Shown piece by piece: positions 35,501 to 42,522 of a stretch of 59,101 nucleotides of DNA. Each line of letters opens with the position of its first letter. Positions within the stretch are counted from its first letter, which is position 1. The notes under the pieces are model-generated. The model made no database searches and had not been told where the DNA came from. It saw only the letters and a program-made list of their open reading frames with translations. The stretch is from positions 1-59,101 of the forward strand of contig MU833242.1 of NCBI GenBank assembly GCA_029204225.1, written 5' to 3'. Both the position numbers and the translations under genes were made by a program. The DNA comes from Diphasiastrum complanatum. Taxonomy: Eukaryota; Streptophyta; Lycopodiopsida; Lycopodiales; Lycopodiaceae.

Positions 35501-38108
35501 TAAAGAAACTGAGCTCCTTTTTCTTTAAATTTCATTTGTAAAGTGTTAAATGCAGCAAGATTTTCTGAAGGAGCATCTGGTGGAGTAGATGTTCGAAAGG
35601 ATGTAATGAAGAGGGAAATTTTGAGGAAGCAACTTGTTGAGAAAGCAAAAAATAAGGAGGTTTCCAGTGTAAGTTATTGTATCTCTTGAAATGATTTAGT
35701 TCATCTGCTCGCTGTTTTAAAGGCTTACAGCTTGAATGTAGCACAGGTCATTCACTGTTGCTTCATTTGTTCTCCATTTTGCTTTCAAAAGCATAGTTCA
35801 AGTTCCCCAAACAATCAAAAGTCTTTATCTTTTCGGCAATTGTTCTCTTGTAGTACTCTGTTTGTAGCTTCTTAATCATGAATACTATGTAGTTTATAGT
35901 AGTTAATCTGGAAAAGAATGCTGTCTTTTTTTTATCCAGTGCATATGAAGTGAAACACAGCCACATCCTGTATTAACGTTACTCAAACTCTAATTCAAAA
36001 ACTTATCTTTGTGATGAATAGGTTAAAGTTAATTTTTGACGTTGTCTCATTTTCCTTTGGTGACGTGAATTTATTGTTTTTTCTCAGACTTTAAATTCTG
36101 ATTAATATTTGCAGGAGAACACTTATGGAAATTCTTTGTATTTAAATAAAGAGAGTGGAGCCATTAGCCTGAAACATCGACCTCCTGTGTCTCCTAAGAT
36201 AACATCTGCAGTACAACAGCAACAACGTGCCCCTTCCCCTGGAGGGTCTGTGTCGACAAACTCAACCTCCAAGCAGATGAATCGGCGAGAGAGTGCAGGA
36301 AAGTCTTCACGAGGAAGTGTGAGCCTGTCTAAAGAACAAGGAGTGGTACAAGCTGATTATCCTACTCAGAATAGAGACCACTCCGTTCAAACAGAAAAAA
36401 GGCTTCTGAGACTACAGGTCTCACGCATGTCTAGCAAAGATCATGCCTTTTCCCTTTCTACATCACTTTCTCCTTCGGAAGCTGAGGTGGGTTTACAGCA
36501 GTTAAATTTAGAGTCAAAAGTTCAGGCCGATGGACTGACAAACAATCAATCAGCAATTTACTTAGCATCTCCTATATCTGGATCAGATCGGCAAGACGCA
36601 AGACGTGTGAAGAACAAGGACAGACCTGATCGTCCTGTTTGGACACCTCGACGTCGTGCTGATAACTCCCAAGGGGCAGATATTTCAGTGTCGATGGCTA
36701 CCTCAACAAAGCTATCAGAATCCTCGGTAGCTTCTGTCCTGGGTTCTGATAATACTCTGACTGAAACTGGGGATACGAGCTCTTATAACAAAACGTCAGT
36801 ACCAAGCATGGGAGAGAAGGAATTTGAACAGCAGCTTATAGGACTGCCATTTGATCATGAACGCTTTGATGGCTCTTACCATTCCATTAGAAATTGTGTC
36901 GGCGATAATCATACTTTGGGTAAGGACTGACCTTTTGTAGTGGATCTGTTTTTTTTTTGTAGTTTTTGCACAGTTCCTGGCTCAGTCAAGTAACTTAATT
37001 AAGAACTACTGCTCCTCAACATGTGCCAGTAGTCAATCGGTTGTGCAGAATATATACTGAGAATGAACGGCATACTTAAATAGAGCCAGGAAGTTGTGAC
37101 AATCTCGACTGAGCCTGCATATACTCCTCTTTTAGGCTTTTATGGTTAAGATGAGTCATTCCATCATTCAGATGTAAACAAATGATTTTGTGATTAACAA
37201 TATCAGCCCTGAGGTAAGATGTTACCATAATACTCTCAAAGTGCCGCCTTTTTATCATTCCGGATTTTTGGCAGAGTAGTGTGTGCCAGGTTCAGGTTTG
37301 TGGGTTGTTTTTGTTCCTTGGAGTTGGTATGTATTGGTGAAGCTTCTTCACTTTGTTAGTTCAATATTCATATCACTGAATCCAAGGTTTATACAAGTGT
37401 TGGAGTTTATAGTGCCCTGTGCTCACATACTTCATATGGAGGGGGATGGGGTAATCATGATGATGGAAACAAACCACTGGTTAGGAACCCCCTAAGTGTG
37501 CTAGACTTAAGCAACAAAGAGCATACAAACTTACCGGGACTTGATGGTTGTTGGAATTGCCATGTTTATGGTAGTTATCTTTAGATCTACTGCTCTTAAT
37601 TGGGCCATGCCTGTAGAAACGTCCATTTTAGTTTTTATTTATGTAAATGCATGGATGGTATAGACATAACACTTTCTGTGCTTATCATTTTCACTTCTGG
37701 ATCATGTGACAGGCTGAAGCCTTTCAAGTTAAACAAAGACATTTTCCCTATGTTTGGTTCAATTTAACATAAATGGTGAATGATTTTGTTGAATGGGTTC
37801 CTGTGTTTTATTCAGGTGTTGCAAAAATAGCTAGTAGGAAGGATCGCCTCATCCAAGGAGTCAAAGAGTATGATGGTATTTTGTTGCCACCTGAGGCTGG
37901 AAAACTCTCCAAACGAACTGGTGGAGCTTTAGTTATTGCAGCTAACGAGGTTATAATTTAAGTTATTTCATGATTACAAGTGTTTTAAAGGGTGCAAAGC
38001 TTTTTCTTCTTTGGAATTTTCTGGCAGCATGTAAAAGATAGTAACATACATAATTTTGGTGATTTCCAGAAACAAATGTGGGTTGCAAAGTCAACATCAG
38101 GACCTTAG
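8159..38108 (+). CDS. UPF3: UPF3, nonsense-mediated mRNA decay factor (10 exons, 698 aa)
   Basis: UPF3 links exon-junction complexes to UPF2/UPF1 on transcripts with premature stops. Exons: 8159-8520, 18314-18420, 18571-18666, 18826-18933, 19106-19191, 34854-35100, 35556-35668, 36115-36919, 37816-37949, 38070-38108. The summed length is 2097 nt, exactly 699 codons including TAG, and all junction phases agree. The Smg4/UPF3 RNP-like domain covers about residues 80-250 (TKVVVRHLPPSLSE, FDGHVFVSERG, FKAVVEYAPYQR, DPEYLEFMEMLAKP, VQLERREAEKAA, ITPLMEYVRNKRAAK). A charged, Ser-rich tail follows. KNKDRPDRPVWTPRRR at about 539-554 matches the exon-junction-binding motif of plant UPF3. The C-terminus KQMWVAKSTSGP is also typical of plant UPF3. 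Introns 1 and 5 are 9.8 and 15.7 kb; the others are 120-896 bp. No frame break was found, so it is probably functional. Confidence 0.95.
8521..11259 (+). other. UPF3 intron 1, proximal part
   Basis: AT-rich sequence with no coding motif. The last 150 bp (about 11130-11259) may hold faint gypsy protease-to-RT sequence, but the reading is broken. Confidence 0.6.
11424..11746 (-). repeat. 3' LTR of nested gypsy (with poly-C tract)
   Basis: It matches 13604-13937 along its length (ggagcaataaaag, ctagtgtaggctgatgg, ending cataaca). It contains an uninterrupted C run of about 18 at 11577-11594 that is absent from the other LTR. Confidence 0.85.
12867..13223 (-). pseudogene. Gypsy RNase H domain (nested element)
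   Basis: Recognisable motifs are APILKVIDPNQPFVVETSAS, ESKKLEPAHVRYSTYEKE and ALKTWRHYLDDAQVEILADH. The catalytic Asp of the usual 'ETDAS' motif is replaced by Ser. The frame is broken at both ends; further RNase H and integrase pieces follow toward 12200 in other frames. Confidence 0.85.
13604..13937 (-). repeat. 5' LTR of nested gypsy
   Basis: Bounded by TGTTACAACC and GCTCATAACA. The inner end abuts the initiator-Met-type primer site at 13590-13602. Confidence 0.87.
13942..15650 (+). pseudogene. Gypsy RT, RNase H and integrase remnants (outer element)
   Basis: RT motifs appear in order: CGAPVLL, RLSVDCKELNRLTIKNKYQW, TDLRSGCH, FRTRYSQYGFLLLPFGLT. The catalytic box reads YLDNILI, so the second catalytic Asp is lost. 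RNase H (14715-14945) has PYLLEKDASDF and ESKKLDLAQRRYSAYDKE. Integrase (15155-15511) jumps from its N-terminal zone directly to EFAYNNAKHSTIGYSPF, so its DDE core is deleted. Many stops; plainly dead. Confidence 0.88.
15650..16560 (-). pseudogene. Copia Gag fragment
   Basis: The best frame (16055-16252) reads IPHIRDALGSKEVWNILKGM, then ESITEYITRVKEPKV, the UBN2 capsid signature of plant copia elements. Downstream, in shifted frames, come a Lys/Arg-rich linker and a ruined zinc knuckle (YCNKYGQ). It abuts the end of the outer gypsy and has no pol. Confidence 0.78.
16561..16929. other. Unassigned intron 1 sequence between copia fragments
   Basis: No motif recognised. It lies between the minus-strand gag and the plus-strand RNase H remnants and may be degraded copia sequence. 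Confidence 0.4.
16930..17332 (+). pseudogene. Copia RNase H fragment and polypurine tract
   Basis: In broken frames it reads VALSSTEAEYW, then ICVQSAKDPVYHARTKHIEV and QDFMGEKLHREEIQLKHC, the copia RNase H pattern. The polypurine run aagggggagt at 17321-17332 precedes TGCCAAAATATAATTG, the likely start of a truncated 3' LTR whose far end could not be fixed. Confidence 0.8.
17333..18313 (+). other. UPF3 intron 1, distal part (possible LTR remnant then unique)
   Basis: The first few hundred bases may be LTR of the preceding copia fragment; a short repeat of 'actcatg(tcc)..ggctctcatgtagg' occurs at about 17420-17475 and 17535-17565. The rest, up to the exon 2 acceptor, shows no feature. Confidence 0.4.
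18314..18420 (+). CDS. UPF3: UPF3 exon 2
   Basis: Acceptor ttttgcag, donor gtacat. It encodes SRAYINFKS and the hallmark FDGHVFVSERG; the first base completes a Ser codon. Phase 2 in, phase 1 out. It is too short and split to appear as a simple ORF. Confidence 0.93.
18571..18666 (+). CDS. UPF3: UPF3 exon 3 (GC donor)
   Basis: Acceptor gcttcag. It encodes AQFKAVVEYAPYQRAPE and then REGTIFK. The reading that keeps the conserved KDPEY junction needs the donor AAAG|GCATGA, a GC-AG intron. A GT donor six bases later would give KGMNPEY instead. Confidence 0.88.
18826..18933 (+). CDS. UPF3: UPF3 exon 4
   Basis: Acceptor gtgacag, donor gtagtt. It encodes DPEYLEFMEMLAKP and VQLERREAEKAASM, the most conserved stretch of the UPF3 family. 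Confidence 0.94.
19106..19191 (+). CDS. UPF3: UPF3 exon 5
   Basis: Acceptor aataacag, donor gttcta. It encodes VIKEPAVITPLMEYVRNK and RAAKAAPQ, the end of the UPF3 domain, and leaves in phase 0 into the 15.7-kb intron 5. Confidence 0.93.
19192..19765 (+). other. UPF3 intron 5, first part
   Basis: AT-rich unique-looking sequence with no feature recognised. Confidence 0.5.
19766..20525. mobile_element. hAT-like non-autonomous DNA element (copy A)
   Basis: The ends are CATAGTTGCACCG and, inverted, CATAGATGCAGCG. Just inside the left end is a 10-bp inverted pair (GCGTTTCTGA / TCAGAAACGC); the right end is also rich in CGTTTC/GAAACG motifs. A G-rich module at about 19985-20160 recurs in inverted orientation at 38780-38930 inside copy B. 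No transposase ORF. Flanking 8-mers (ttgaaaat, ctttgaat) match poorly, so the target duplication is not proven here. Confidence 0.6.
20526..21861 (+). other. UPF3 intron 5, unassigned
   Basis: AT-rich sequence without recognised coding motif. From about 21470 the composition changes to C/T-rich (acttcctcctcatctccctcc), which may belong to a retroelement. Confidence 0.4.
21862..21946. repeat. Perfect 34-bp inverted repeat, 17-bp spacer
   Basis: Left arm 21862-21895 and right arm 21913-21946 are exact reverse complements. Both encode the copia peptide YCPTEEQVAD on opposite strands. The structure would form a very stable hairpin in DNA or in the UPF3 pre-mRNA. Confidence 0.95.
22100..22524 (+). 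repeat. Copia LTR (425 bp)
   Basis: It begins TGTTAGGAATTT right after the polypurine tract and ends TTTTGACA. A TATA box, tatataag, is at 22367-22374. It joins directly to the truncated non-autonomous element at 22525, with no primer site between. Confidence 0.78.
22840..23646 (+). CDS. Unidentified retroelement ORF with two hydrophobic segments (plus copy)
   Basis: The chosen ATG (MVEHSSSLEPFVAND) is the one shared with the inverted copy; the open frame extends a further 13 codons upstream without ATG. 268 residues, no stop. Two segments look membrane-spanning: NHGLLIIFILCYIVSILLCI and RLVAGFLVTYFGWNMLVFTL. No protease, RT or integrase motif was found, and the family is not recognised. It sits between a gag-like start and the polypurine tract, where pol would normally be. 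Indels against the other copy are all multiples of three. It is a transposon ORF, not a host gene, and may simply be young rather than expressed. Confidence 0.45.
   Translation: MVEHSSSLEPFVANDGCISKELYEQASQVNVLEKVEIKHSLKPFCTNGGGEKIMSISALVQSGKLLVFFLKMVDSRFNHGLLIIFILCYIVSILLCIGNVLRKVFGQQGPHLEHFGQQSVGDFVAVGQPATASCWLSESLRDSKAFFYLGGNTHASPKSLPYADFPVLMLTSYDDSVALPSVGGQIIDSKIWEDVMVKEYHTLLYVSCGKKTYGIMWEPLVDCKSIFRLVAGFLVTYFGWNMLVFTLRLDDATALRILHLFYIWHDWG
23769..24069 (-). repeat. TRIM 3' LTR
   Basis: Plus-strand reading TGTAAGAATTCG ... CCATTCCAACA; roughly 90% or more identical to 24117-24416 by eye. It contains the GGATATAAGTGG TATA-like motif on the minus strand. Confidence 0.9.
24117..24416 (-). repeat. 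TRIM 5' LTR
   Basis: Plus-strand reading TGTAGGATTCG ... CCATTCCAACA; its inner end abuts the primer site. The 108-codon minus ORF inside it is not conserved in the other LTR and is not a gene. Confidence 0.9.
24976..26365. other. 1.39-kb foreign sequence inside the 3' LTR of the minus copy
   Basis: It starts where the LTR match breaks off after 'aaaattggg(t)' and stops where it resumes at 'aactaacattatc'. It contains one 95-codon minus ORF (26093-26380) with no recognised family, and no terminal repeats that would define an insertion. Confidence 0.55.
26544..27383 (-). CDS. Unidentified retroelement ORF with two hydrophobic segments (minus copy)
   Basis: 279 residues from the shared Met (MVEHSSSLEPF). 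The open frame has a further upstream ATG at 27438-27440, giving 298. It is about 88-90% identical to the plus copy by eye. It has an 11-residue insertion (TGVLLDFLGVQ), one extra Gly and one missing Asp, all frame-preserving. Hydrophobic segments are HGLMIIFSLCDIVSILLCI and RLVAGFLVTYFEWSMLVFTL. Function unknown. Confidence 0.45.
   Translation of the reverse strand: MVEHSSSLEPFVANDGCISEELYEQASQVNVLEKAEIKHSLNPFCTNGGGEKIMSISTLVQTGVLLDFLGVQSGKLLVFFLKMMDCRFSHGLMIIFSLCDIVSILLCIGNGLWKVFGQQGPHLEHFGQQSVDDFVAVGGQPATASCWLSESLRDSKASFYLGGNTHASSKSVPYADFPVLMLASYDDGVALPSVGEQISDSKIREDVMVKEYHTLLYASCGKKTYGIMWEPLMDCKSIFRLVAGFLVTYFEWSMLVFTLRLDATALRILHLFYIGHDWA
27840..28530 (-). repeat. Degenerate leader repeats in the minus-copy element
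   Basis: A motif reading (plus strand) 'ggcgccctcctgcaa', followed by 'aaaaaccagcaa' or 'ctgattttcag', recurs with changes near 27853, 28092, 28206, 28321, 28404 and 28517. Spacing is roughly 80-240 bp. This lies between primer site and gag, where packaging signals usually sit. Confidence 0.5.
28560..28978 (-). repeat. 5' LTR of the minus-copy element (419 bp)
   Basis: Plus-strand reading TGTAGGAAATC ... ATTTCTAACA. It matches 24652-24975 in the same orientation, and 23734-23768 plus 24417-24477 in inverse orientation. Confidence 0.9.
28979..30250 (-). other. Unclassified, possibly retroelement-derived sequence in intron 5
   Basis: Minus-strand frames of 60-80 codons occur (29129-29368, 29638-29877, 29846-30031) but none has a known domain. 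TGATATCAAAGCTTGG on the minus strand near 29502-29517 resembles a gypsy primer site, but no LTR end abuts it. Confidence 0.35.
30251..32399 (+). other. UPF3 intron 5, unassigned
   Basis: AT-rich; no domain, repeat boundary or RNA gene recognised. Confidence 0.45.
32400..33420 (-). pseudogene. Copia RT and RNase H remnant
   Basis: Minus-strand frames show SYVDHLIITRNHQDLV (33250-33300), the copia catalytic box YVDDLII with one Asp changed to His, and DTMALPTLEAEYKA (about 32690-32730) from RNase H. In between, a 29-bp tandem duplication (32842-32870 and 32871-32899) repeats part of a KVRQGHIS-like segment. Heavily broken. Confidence 0.72.
33515..34083 (-). mobile_element. Gypsy RNase H scrap with adjacent LTR-like sequence
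   Basis: Minus-strand 34083-33955 reads YVLETDASDYAIGAILYQDG and RPVAFESNKSDLAQRRYST, a clear gypsy RNase H with the catalytic Asp intact. It then runs at once into TGTTAGGGACCCAACTCC (33951 downward), which looks like an LTR start. The LTR's other end is uncertain, about 33515-33525. Confidence 0.6.
34084..34853 (+). other. UPF3 intron 5, last part
   Basis: Sequence leading to the exon 6 acceptor. Apart from a short duplication 'cgtaaaagactaggatt' at 34590-34625, nothing was recognised. Confidence 0.5.
34854..35100 (+). CDS. UPF3: UPF3 exon 6
   Basis: Acceptor cttattgcag, donor gtagtc. It encodes a charged linker starting HSLDIIVPTMTSKKEV and ending EGLATI before the split codon. Phase 0 in, 1 out. 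The intron that follows (455 bp) shows nothing else recognisable. Confidence 0.85.
35556..35668 (+). CDS. UPF3: UPF3 exon 7
   Basis: Acceptor aaatgcag, consensus donor gtaagt. It encodes RFSEGASGGVDVRKDVMK and a Lys-rich helix ending KNKEVSS. The following 446-bp intron contains no other feature. Confidence 0.87.
36115..36919 (+). CDS. UPF3: UPF3 exon 8 (largest, exon-junction-binding motif)
   Basis: Acceptor atatttgcag, donor gtaagg. Its 268 codons are Ser/Lys/Arg-rich and contain RVKNKDRPDRPVWTPRRR near the middle. In animal UPF3 the equivalent basic motif contacts the exon junction complex, so this segment is predicted to do the same. Intron 8 (896 bp) shows no further gene. Confidence 0.92.
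37816..37949 (+). CDS. UPF3: UPF3 exon 9
   Basis: Acceptor ttattcag, donor gttata (weak beyond GT). It encodes VAKIASRKDRLIQGVKEYDG and SKRTGGALVIAANE. If the donor were skipped, translation would end four codons later at TAA. Confidence 0.86.
38070..38108 (+). CDS. UPF3: UPF3 exon 10 (13 codons)
   Basis: Acceptor atttccag. It encodes KQMWVAKSTSGP and TAG. The small exon was recognised because plant UPF3 proteins end in a very similar KQ-W-KS-SG motif, and it joins exon 9 in phase 0. Confidence 0.88.
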   Translation, partial: KQMWVAKSTSGP

Positions 38109-38512
38109 GGTCCTCTCTGGTATCTGGTGAGGTTTTCAAATTTGTAACCATCTTTTTGTTCTTGCAACTTAATTTAAACTACTTGGCAGCTGTCCAATTT
38201 CTTCTACTCTCTTATAACTAAGCTGCTGTAGGTTCAAACTTAGGTTGTTTTAATTTCTTTCTGCAGCGTATTATATACTCTTTTTTAACTATTTCATGAC
38301 ATTTATAGCCGAACCCAGAAGTGTTATTTTCATAAGACAAGCACTAGCGCAAGTTGCCCTTCTTAACAAACAGACAATACCCTAGTTCAAACCAGCCCTT
38401 AAAGGCTCTCTGCCTGATGCACGCACATCATTGGCCTTAGAAATTACAATGAGAATAGAACTAAGCTTCTACTCTGAGCTATTTATAACCTCCATTGGAT
38501 GTTACTTCTAAG
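38109..38512 (+). other. UPF3 3' untranslated / downstream region
   Basis: It follows the TAG of exon 10. AT-rich without coding motif; the polyadenylation site could not be fixed. The hAT-like element begins 404 bp after the stop, so it may lie within or just beyond the 3' UTR. Confidence 0.5.
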
Positions 38513-40263
38513 CAAGGTTGCAGTCCGCGTTCCGGGATTTCCCATTAGGGTTTCCCGGAACGCAATTTTTATTTATTTTTGTATAGTTGCCAATATGGGT
38601 ATCATGCGAAAGGATATCAGAAAAGCTATTGTTATGCAGATCTGTTGCTTGGTTTCAGATGGCTGCGGGCTACATTGATTAGAAATCTGGACATCAGTAG
38701 ATGGTTTAAGAAAACTGGCTGCATATTTATATGGTTTTAGAAATTTGAACTGTGTAGTTTGCCGACTGTTTCGAGTGCGAAACACCAAAGTGTGTTTTCA
38801 CTCAGGGAGTTGGAAGGCCAAATCGTGAAGAGGCCTTACCGTCGGGGGCCCCCGGACCCCGCCGTTGGGGGGCGTTGCCCCCCAAACCCCCCACCGGGGG
38901 GCTACCGCCCCCCGGCCTCTTCCTTGCCTAAACATGTTTGATAATCTGGATTAATTAACTTGCTAATAGTCCTATGTGGCAGTTCACCTTGGGTTTAAGT
39001 TGAGTTCAAACCTAGTCACATAGGTTGCAGTTGAACCTAGTATATTAAATGAATAAAGAGTTAAATTTAATACTTGTAAAAAGATAGATTTATTTTTGAA
39101 TTTGTGAAAGCTGAAATTTTTTTCACACTTCATGGGTCTTTTTTTTAGCTTTATTTTGGTGAGAAAATATGTTGCAAATTTTTTTATATTTCATTTTGAA
39201 ATGTAAAGAAAACGGTACAAGGGGGGGAGGGGTCCCCCTTTGTACCTAAGAATTTTTTTTTTTGAAAATGTAATGGGGGGTGGTACCCCCCCCCACTCGC
39301 TCTCACGGCTCTCCTTCCACCCCGCTCCACCCTGCACGGCCGCCGTCCCGTGCAGGCTCTGGATTCGCGTAGCTCCACCTTGGCACCCCAGGCTGCTGGC
39401 CCGCCTCGATATCCAGTGGCCCGACTTCAGCCAGCACATGCTTAAGCACTGCTCGCGAGAAGAACAATGGGCATCGAGCCGGGCCAGCGGCTCGGAGTGT
39501 GCTGGCCCGGGGTGTGCAGGAGCCTGTGCGGCCGTTGAGAGTGGAGCGCGGGACCACCCCCCTTACATTTTCAACAAAAAAAATCTCTTAGGTACAATGG
39601 GGGAGGGCTCTCCCATTGTACCATTTATTTTACATTTCAAAATGAAAACTAAAAAAATTTGCAACATATATTCTCACCAAAATAAAGCTAAAAAAAAGAC
39701 ATATGAAGTGTGAAAAAAATTTCAACCTTCACAAATTCGAATTTTGGATTTGGGCCTTGCTTATGAATGTCACATTCTCATTATAATGGGCTAGGGGAGT
39801 ATAGTTAGAGTGTGGTTAGTGGGTGAGTTAGATTTTGGGGATGTCATCTAGGCCATTGAATGTGCCATGTCATATGGACCATTCCATCTCACTTGTAACT
39901 CTTATATTGGTACACATGTCGTCATTAACACTAATTATAATTAGTGAAGAGGCCCTTTTTGAGTCCAAAAAAGGTCCTAATGGAAGTATACAATTCCCGC
40001 CAATCTAAGGAAGGCTCCTTCTAACTCTTTCTATCATTTTCTAACAGAAAACGGAATCAGTAGATCTGCAAACCATTGGCATGAGAACACCATTCAAAAC
40101 TGATTTAGTTAGTATTAAACTCAAAAAAATAAAAATTGGCCATTACTCCTTTTTCCACAAAAAAAAAAATTATAATTTTGCGATCCGGGTCACGGATCGC
40201 TGACGTTCCGGATCGCACGATCCGGAACGTTTTTGCAGCGGATCGCGATCCGCTGCAACACAG
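38513..40263. mobile_element. hAT-like non-autonomous DNA element (copy B)
   Basis: An exact 8-bp target duplication, cttctaag, flanks it (38505-38512 and 40264-40271), the size made by hAT transposases. The ends are CAAGGTTGCAG and, inverted, CTGTGTTGCAG. The left end has a GCGTTCCGGGA / TCCCGGAACGC inverted pair. The right end has a 13+2+13 inverted pair (40203-40230) and a perfect 26-bp palindrome (40233-40258) built from CGGATCGCGATCCG. No transposase ORF. The interior holds a GC-rich module shared with copy A and a nested long-inverted-repeat element. Confidence 0.82.
39098..39738. mobile_element. Long-inverted-repeat element with GC-rich core (nested)
   Basis: Arms of about 188 bp (39098-39286 and 39552-39738) are inverted copies sharing GAATTTGTGAA, agctttattttggtgaga and the 'ggtacaa..ggg..tgtacc' block. 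They enclose about 265 bp of very GC-rich sequence (39287-39551). Long arms with a GC-rich filler resemble a Pack-MULE that captured a gene fragment. The core has open frames of 60-157 codons in several frames, none with a recognised family. No target duplication could be confirmed. Confidence 0.65.
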
Positions 40264-40271
40264 CTTCTAAG

Positions 40272-42522
40272 GTATGCCAAATTTTGATTTGTTTTTTGCG
40301 CTGTTGAAAATAACTTGACCCTATCAAAATGTCACTTCTGATTTTGCAATGGATCTTGGCGACTTCTTGAACGTATTGCAGATTTTGGCTTGAATATTAC
40401 ATTTTAGCAATGGAAATGCTCTTCCTGAAGTGTTTTTTGCACAGTTTTGAGAGTCTGCTTGCTTGTAAATATGTTCTTTACTCTTTTTTCTCTCAATACA
40501 AGGATAATGATAGGAAGTTTGATAATGGCAAAAGTAATACATGCTCATGTTTTGTACATAGGAGGTAGGTGAAGACTTTGATTTTATAAACACTCATTTT
40601 CTGCACTTGTTTTCAGTTAATGCTGATGTTAATTTGGAGGTTGTATGATTCAAAATATCATTCATGTTCTGCTTTCCATGATTTGACATCTGTCCTGATC
40701 CCAAGCCCGTTCATTTTTATCACATTGTGTTTCAAATTTCGACATTTTTATCTTTGCTACTTTTTTTTGAATTATATTCTGGTTTTTCAGATTAAATTGT
40801 AATGGCCTATCTTGTAGCCATTGATTAAATGAGATGTTTTCAGTTTAGAATTTCCAGTGAGAGGAAATATGTGCTATTTAAGTAAAGATGTGTTGAATCC
40901 AGATATCACGTTTTTGTTACTTACATGGAAAAGGTGTTGAACAAAGTACCGCATGCTAAACGAGTATGTGTAGTTGGCATGCAACATTTACAGTTATTGC
41001 TTTTAGACATGACAGCATGTATATAAAAATAAGGTTATTAGCTTGTATGAATCTTCGCAGTTCTTACTTTTTATGCTGTTCCTGAAGGCAGAGAAGGTGA
41101 GAGATTTGACGATTTTGCTACCAAGCATTTTGGATTCTTCTGGAAGTTCTATATCCATTGGTTTTGAAGCTTTGATTCTGGTGGCTTTGGACAAGTTTTA
41201 AGCTCCTTGCAACATGCTTGACACGTCTTGAAAGTAAAGGAGATCCACAGCAATCAGTGTTTGAACTGATTATGCGTTACTACTAGACTGCCAGCTACAT
41301 GTGCTACTTGTGACGTTAAAACCTATACTAGTCATGGCTACTGTTCCCATCAATCTTGATGCTTGTGAGTGCTACTTGGCTTCTTTCAAAGTGGTGAGAG
41401 GTCCCTAGCCTTATGAAATGCCAGAGTGGTTGAGTGGTCCAACAGATGAAGATTGTAGGCTCTTTCACAAGTGCGGGTTGCATTACTTCTTATTCTTTAC
41501 GAGAAGTTCTTGAGCTGGTGAGATGGATATGGCTAAGAATCGTGCCTAAGTGGAACATCTAAGATCGACTTTGCAAGTCTATCGAAATAGTATATCTTCA
41601 GAAGCTTAAAGTGCTCATCAGGTTCTTTCATGGTATGAATATGATGACGCAGATGTTGTGCTTTTTGGGGTATTTTTTAATGTCAAGTTGTCTGATTGGC
41701 AATTTTTGTGTTCCCAAGCCTCATCACAATCTCCTTATAATTATGGATGGAACTTTGTATGAAGATGTATTTCAAAAGACAAGTTTCTTGTGCCAATCGA
41801 AGGCTCAGGACTTTAGTTCTGGTTTGCAACATAAGCAAGCTTAATTTGGGAAAACAGTTTGAACATCTGGTCGAACATGTCTGTAGTTTTCCGCCTTTCT
41901 CTGAGGCGCATTTTTGATTTCAAGGAGAGAGCGTTGGTGAAATCACATGTAGGGGATGTTTTCCAGGTATAGGCAAAAAGGAAGCTGAAGTCTCAGATCT
42001 GAAATGGGCTCACGTTTCTAACAGGCATGCGTGACCAAACTCGTTGGCAAAAATTTCTTCTGCTTATGTGGATTATTTTGGAAGTAGTAACTTGAATCGC
42101 TGAGCTATTGGGCTAACAAGGGATATATCGAGAAGTCGGCCTGTTCCAAAAACATAGATCATATCTAATAATGCCCTTACATTAAGGATTTTTTTGTGCA
42201 GCTTATATATACTCTTCATATGATGGGTGAGTTCTTGTACCAGTTTAGCCCATAGCTTCAGCAATTTAGAAAGGCATTGTGGGAATTGTAATACATATCT
42301 TCGAAGGCTATAGCCATTTTGGAAATCGTTTTTTAACGTAACAACTGTTCTATTGAAAGTTCTGGATTCTTGAGATGTTCTTCAGAAGCTGTAATATATC
42401 ATGGTGTTTCCAATATACTAACCTTACTTTCACAAAAGCTGAAATGTTGTTCAAGAGCTAAACTTACAAAAGCTGGAAATGTTGTTGAGGAGCTGAACTT
42501 CTACATATTTACATTTGATGTG
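40272..42522. other. Unassigned intergenic sequence
   Basis: No domain recognised. It contains a tRNA-like stretch (41418-41490) and a small tandem duplication (about 42428-42507, 'acaaaagctg(g)aaatgttgtt'). Confidence 0.45.
41418..41490 (+). repeat. tRNA-Leu/Ser-like relic
   Basis: GCCAGAGTGGTTGAGTGG resembles the D-arm/A-box of class II tRNAs, and GCGGGTTGCATTAC follows where the B box would be. The B box is damaged (GGTTCRANNCC not met) and no acceptor stem closes. Pseudogene or SINE head. Confidence 0.3.

Noticed and set aside
39191-39713. Overlapping ORFs of 64-157 codons on both strands
   Set aside because: They run through inverted-repeat arms and a GC-rich core where stops are rare; no frame is favoured and none matches a known family.
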